This document shows positions 61,047 through 64,000 of a stretch of 64,000 bases of DNA, one piece after another. Origin of the DNA: JAJDXO01 sp965213765 (GTDB lineage: Bacteria; Pseudomonadota; Alphaproteobacteria; Rhodospirillales; UBA2165); contig OZ243926.1 of the NCBI GenBank assembly GCA_965213765.1, forward strand, positions 3,038,001 to 3,102,000, read 5' to 3'. Made by a program: the position numbers and the translations under genes. Positions within the stretch are counted from its first letter, which is position 1; the number at the start of each line of letters is the position of its first letter. The notes beneath the pieces were generated by a model. It was given only the letters and a program-made list of their open reading frames with translations. It made no database searches and was not told the DNA's origin.

Positions 61047-61215
61047 CTAGCCCGCATTTCTCACCAGGGGCGCGACCCGAATGGCGGCGCTGTCTGGTCG
61101 ACAGCGTGCGTCGAGGCGCTTGCCCGATGTCACCGCATCGCGCGGCGCGCCTCTCCTGCTCCGCCGACCAGACAGCGCCGCGCAGACCATGACCCTGGTG
61201 AGAAATGCGGGCTAG
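61047..61215. repeat. Palindromic intergenic element, short copy
   Basis: A 169-bp relative of the 7696-7967 element with perfect 23-bp inverted ends starting CTAGCCCGCATTTCTCACC. Base 19 of the left arm is C and the partner in the right arm is G, where the long copy has T and A: both arms changed together. The inner pair GCGGCGCTGTCTGGTCG / CGACCAGACAGCGCCGC is perfect here. It lies between the convergent GST and response-regulator genes, and its right CTAG supplies the regulator's stop. Confidence 0.85.
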
Positions 61216-61919
61216 CGAGGCTCTGCGCCAAACCTGTATCCGCTGCCCACGACGGTCAGGATGATCGTCGGGCGGCGGGCATCGGCTTCGATTTTCTTAC
61301 GTAGGCGGCTGATCAAGACGTCGATGACCCGCTCCGAGGGGCCGGCCTCGTCCTGACTGATGGCGTCCAGAAGAAAGGCCCGCGAAAGCACCCGGTTGGG
61401 TGCATTGACCAATGCCGACAGCAGGTTGAACTCGGCATTGGTCAGCGGAATGACCTCACCACCTTTGCGGCTCAACGTGTGTCCGGCAATGTCCAAGATG
61501 AAATCCGCAAACTCCACCGATTGCTGACGCCGGGTATTGACCGATGTCCCCTCTCCGTCGGAGCGCCCCAACAGGTTCCGAATCCGCAGGACCAACTCTT
61601 CCGGATCGACGGGTTTGTTGAGGTAATCGTCGGCCCCGACCTCCAGAGCGGTAATCCGGTCATCCCGGCCTTTGCGCGCCGTCAGGATGATGATTGGCGT
61701 CTTGGACCGCGCCCGAACCTGCCGGGCGAGGGTCAAACCGTCCTCGTCCGGGAGAGTCAGGTCCAGGAGGACCAAATCGATTGGCTCGCCATTGAGCAGG
61801 CCCAACGTTTCCGTCCCGGTGGTCGCGACGCTGACCCGAAACCCCTCTTTCTCCATATAGGCGGCTAAGAGGGATTGGACGAATTCATCATCCTCAACAA
61901 TAAGCAGGTGAGGTTTCAT
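61212..61919 (-). CDS. OmpR/PhoB-family response regulator
   Basis: A 235-residue two-domain regulator. Receiver domain: acidic pocket VEDDE, phospho-acceptor Asp53 in LLDLTLPDEDG, Thr80 in ILTA and Lys102 in NKPVD. C-terminal winged helix from about residue 130 with IPLTNAEFNLLSALV and SRLRKKIEADARRPTIILTV, ending in GSGYRFG. No partner histidine kinase is adjacent. The TAG stop falls in the palindromic element. Confidence 0.93.
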   Translation of the reverse strand: MKPHLLIVEDDEFVQSLLAAYMEKEGFRVSVATTGTETLGLLNGEPIDLVLLDLTLPDEDGLTLARQVRARSKTPIIILTARKGRDDRITALEVGADDYLNKPVDPEELVLRIRNLLGRSDGEGTSVNTRRQQSVEFADFILDIAGHTLSRKGGEVIPLTNAEFNLLSALVNAPNRVLSRAFLLDAISQDEAGPSERVIDVLISRLRKKIEADARRPTIILTVVGSGYRFGAEPR

Positions 61920-62196
61920 CTCTAAAAAGATCTCTTGTTTTCAATTAATTATGATTGATTTCGACGCAATCCGCCGCTTCCCCTTCACATCAATTAATAT
62001 GTTTAACACACTTTAACATGGGCATTATGGCGCCTTTATCACCGCTCAACATTTGCGAACCAAATGTTTCTCATCACCAGCCGGTGTGATCGCGGGCGTG
62101 CCGGCCGGCGCAACGTCGTTGACGGTCGGCGCTCACGTCGCCGCCGGGTGCGGCAGCCGAGCGCCAAACTGTTGAAGCAGGCGGAGGGTAAGGAAC
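61920..62196. other. AT-rich divergent promoter region between two response regulators
   Basis: About 275 bases with a locally low-GC stretch at 61925-62035 (CAATTAATTATG, CAATTAATATG) upstream of the minus-strand regulator, then GC-rich sequence before the plus-strand gene. The paired CAATTAAT motifs at 61941 and 61991 could be binding sites; no gene seen. Confidence 0.45.
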
Positions 62197-62913
62197 GTGG
62201 CAGATGGCGAACTAAACCGTATCCTGCACGTGGACGATGAAAACGATATTCGGCAGGTCGCACAGCTGGCGCTCGAGACAGTCGGCGGTTTTGCGGTCGA
62301 AGGATATGCGTCCGGGCAGGAAGCGCTCGAAAAGGGCCCGCAATTTGAGCCTCAGTTAATCCTCCTGGACGTGATGATGCCTGGACTGGATGGTCCGGCA
62401 ACATTCGAGGCGATGAAGGAGATCGACGGGCTGAGGGATATCCCGGTGGTGTTTGTGACGGCCAAAGCGATGCCCTCGGAGTTGCAGCGATTACTCGATA
62501 TCGGCGCCGCCGGCGTCATCGCCAAACCGTTCGATCCCATGGCCATTTCCGGCCAACTTCGTGAAATCTGGCAGCAAGCCGTGAGTGATTCGGAAGCAAA
62601 ATTCGCCGAGAAAATGGAGGCGCTCCGTATGGCCTATGCAGGGCGGCTGGATGAGCGTCTGAAAGAAATGGAAGGCCATCGCGACGCACTTGCCTCGGCT
62701 TCCGGATGCGACGGTGAGACGGTGGAACACATCTTGCGGGCCGCCCATAAGCTCGCGGGGAATGCCGCGACGTTTGGGTTTGCGGAATTGGGTGAAGCAG
62801 CGGCCGAGTTGGAGAAGGTGTGTGAAGGAGCCGGCAATGACGGTTCGCTGCAAGACTCGATCCGCCAAGAGATCGTCGATCGCGCCGGTGCCCTGCGGGA
62901 GTTGATCGATTAG
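62197..62913 (+). CDS. Response regulator with C-terminal Hpt domain
   Basis: A 238-residue protein joining a receiver domain (HVDDEND acidic pocket, Asp58 in ILLDVMMPG, VTAK, Lys110 in AKPFDP) to an Hpt phosphotransfer domain whose His184 lies in RAAHKLAGNAATFGF, the classic Hpt sequence. A charged helical linker spans about residues 125-170. REC-Hpt fusions pass phosphate between kinases and output regulators. The start is GTG 62197 behind GTAAGGAAC. Followed by a further receiver gene 44 bases downstream. Confidence 0.92.
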   Translation: MADGELNRILHVDDENDIRQVAQLALETVGGFAVEGYASGQEALEKGPQFEPQLILLDVMMPGLDGPATFEAMKEIDGLRDIPVVFVTAKAMPSELQRLLDIGAAGVIAKPFDPMAISGQLREIWQQAVSDSEAKFAEKMEALRMAYAGRLDERLKEMEGHRDALASASGCDGETVEHILRAAHKLAGNAATFGFAELGEAAAELEKVCEGAGNDGSLQDSIRQEIVDRAGALRELID

Positions 62914-62957
62914 CGGTGCCCGTCAATTGCGTTAAACGAACGCAAGACAAAGGCGCC

Positions 62958-63341
62958 ATGTCGGAGAGGAAAAACCTACTGATCGTGGATGACGACGAGG
63001 ACATCGCCGGGATCATCGATGTGATCCTGGAAAGCGCGGGTCATCGGACGTCTCACGAGGTCAACGGGGCCACGGCCTGCGACCTAAGCAAGGCGGAACG
63101 GCCCGATTTGGTCATCGCCGACATCGTGATGCCGGGCATGGACGGGTTCGAGCTTTGCAAACGAATCCGGTATGACGAATCCATGGAGGCGATAATAGCC
63201 GTCTTCGCGCCGACCGAGGCGGAGACCACCGGCCTTTGGGCGACACCGGTCTCGCCCGTTCTCCCCAATGCCAAAAAAAGAACCGGAGTTTCGGTATCCG
63301 AAACTCCGGTGGAAAGTTCATTGGGGGGGAATTCGCGTTAG
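62958..63341 (+). pseudogene. Single-domain response regulator, truncated at its 3' end
   Basis: ATG 62958 opens MSERKNLLIVDDDEDIAGII with Asp55 in VIADIVMPGMDG. Receiver similarity stops around residue 80 (RIRYDESMEAII); the Thr/Ser and Lys switch residues never appear, and the remaining 47 residues are unrelated, including translation through a hairpin. The final TAG at 63339-63341 is formed at the edge of the IS5-family element. A complete phospho-switch is therefore absent; probably damaged by rearrangement at this IS. Confidence 0.65.
63273..63310 (-). terminator. Minus-strand intrinsic terminator beside the IS5 element
   Basis: ACCGGAGTTTCGG (63282-63294) and CCGAAACTCCGGT (63298-63310) form a perfect 13-bp stem with a three-base loop; on the minus strand it is followed by TTCTTTTTTT. 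It would stop transcripts leaving the IS5 transposase. Confidence 0.8.
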
Positions 63342-64000
63342 GCTGTGGTGACAATTTAATTATTTAAGCCAGAGCATGATACTTGCGAGTTTGATGAAGC
63401 CGAGGAAGTGGGCGGCAAGTTTGTCGTAGCGTGTTGCGATGCGCCGCCATTGCTTGAGCTTGGCGAAAAAGCCTTCGACGCCCCAGCGCTGTTTATAGGC
63501 GATGCGGTCATAGCTGTGCTGGTATTTGCGATGCCGGCGCGGTGGGATGACGGGCTCACCGCCTTGCTCATAGATCAGGTCATGCAGGCTGTCGGCGTCG
63601 TAGGCGCGGTCCGCGAGGACGTGGCCCGCGGCCAGGCCCTGGATGAGGTTGTGGGCGGGGACCATGTCGTTTTGTTGTCCTGGCCCGAGATCGAAGCGCA
63701 CTGGCAGGCCTAACGCATCGACGACGGCGTGGATTTTTGTGCCGAACCCGCCCCGGGACCGGCCGAGAGCCTGGGCTTGCGGTCCCCCCTTTTTCGCCGC
63801 CCGCCGGCGGCTTGGGCCTGGGCCCGGACGATGGTGGCGTCGATCGCCAGCCATTCCAAGTCCGGATCATCCGCGACAGCCTCGAAGATGCGGTCAAACA
63901 CACCCGCCTCGATCCAGCGGTAGTAGCGCCGCTTCACCGTCTGATAGGGGCCAAACCGATCCGCCGGCAAATCACGCCACCGCGCACCAGAGCGCGCCAG
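63341..64000. mobile_element. IS5-family insertion sequence, cut by the window edge
   Basis: The left end appears to be near GGCTGTGGTGACAA at 63341, after a TTA that could be the TA-type target duplication. The element continues past the end of the window; the other terminus is not visible, so the boundary is approximate. Confidence 0.75.
63360..64000 (-). CDS. IS5-family transposase in two frames (IS427-like), partial
   Basis: The upstream frame (window end to about 63790) reads ADRFGPYQTVKRRYYRWIEA and LEWLAIDATIVRAQAQAAGG with the first catalytic Asp. The downstream frame (63854-63360) continues GRSRGGFGTKIHAVVDALGL, then HVLADRAYDADSL with the second Asp, and QRWGVEGFFAKLKQWRRIA with the Glu. 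They join at a slippery A5G6 run near 63785-63795, where programmed frameshifting is expected. The N terminus lies beyond the window. Confidence 0.88.

Overview
The window looks like chromosomal DNA of a GC-rich alphaproteobacterium, most likely in or near the Rhodospirillales. This is inferred from overall base composition, the aerobic-type cobalamin genes (cobN, cobO, cobW), the conserved order SUV3-like helicase / S4 protein / 7Fe ferredoxin / CarD, and alphaproteobacterial-looking insertion sequences. No 16S or other species marker is present.

Layout. (1) 1-10.8 kb and 27.2-31.3 kb form one cobalamin locus. A plus-strand operon (riboswitch, cobU, cobW, cobN, cobO, cobQ) converges on a minus-strand operon that starts at a second riboswitch near 31.3 kb and runs btuB, btuF, btuC, then btuD, cobC, cobD. 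(2) 10.77-27.20 kb is a 16.4-kb integrated element inserted in the 5' end of btuD. It is bounded by a perfect 15-bp direct repeat, it regenerates a btuD start at one end, and it leaves a ten-codon btuD stub at the other. It carries two tandem tyrosine recombinases, a six-fold CxxC zinc-knuckle protein, IS110 and IS256 remnants, a truncated third recombinase, a ribbon-helix-helix-like protein, a VapBC-type pair, a methyltransferase-helicase-nuclease cluster whose nuclease gene is cut off, and broken conjugation genes (MobF relaxase, TraD coupling protein). (3) 31.5-40.8 kb is catabolic: a sulfatase, an amidohydrolase-type decarboxylase, a Gfo/Idh/MocA oxidoreductase, a prpD-prpB-prpC methylcitrate operon and an SDR. 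(4) 40.8-58.4 kb is housekeeping: htpG, hpf, pcm, a TPR protein, panE-like, SUV3-like helicase, S4, TerB, FdxA, an IS4-family insertion with target duplication, CarD, a degenerate metallophosphatase, an M48 protease, an SNase-like protein and proline iminopeptidase. (5) 58.7-64 kb has tRNA-Arg(CCU), a GFA protein, an isocitrate-lyase-like enzyme, a GST, three response regulators and the edge of an IS5-family element.

How it works together. Two B12-responsive operons for corrinoid synthesis and uptake were convergent and met at a long palindromic intergenic element at 7.7-8.0 kb. The island has split the uptake operon, so btuD-cobC-cobD now lie 16 kb from their riboswitch and depend on whatever promoter the island end supplies.

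Most unusual observations: the exact reconstruction of the btuD insertion; two copies of a palindromic element (7696-7967 and 61047-61215) that sit between convergent genes, supply stop codons to their neighbours and show a compensatory base-pair change; the incomplete methyltransferase-helicase-GIY-YIG cluster; and the six-repeat cysteine protein.
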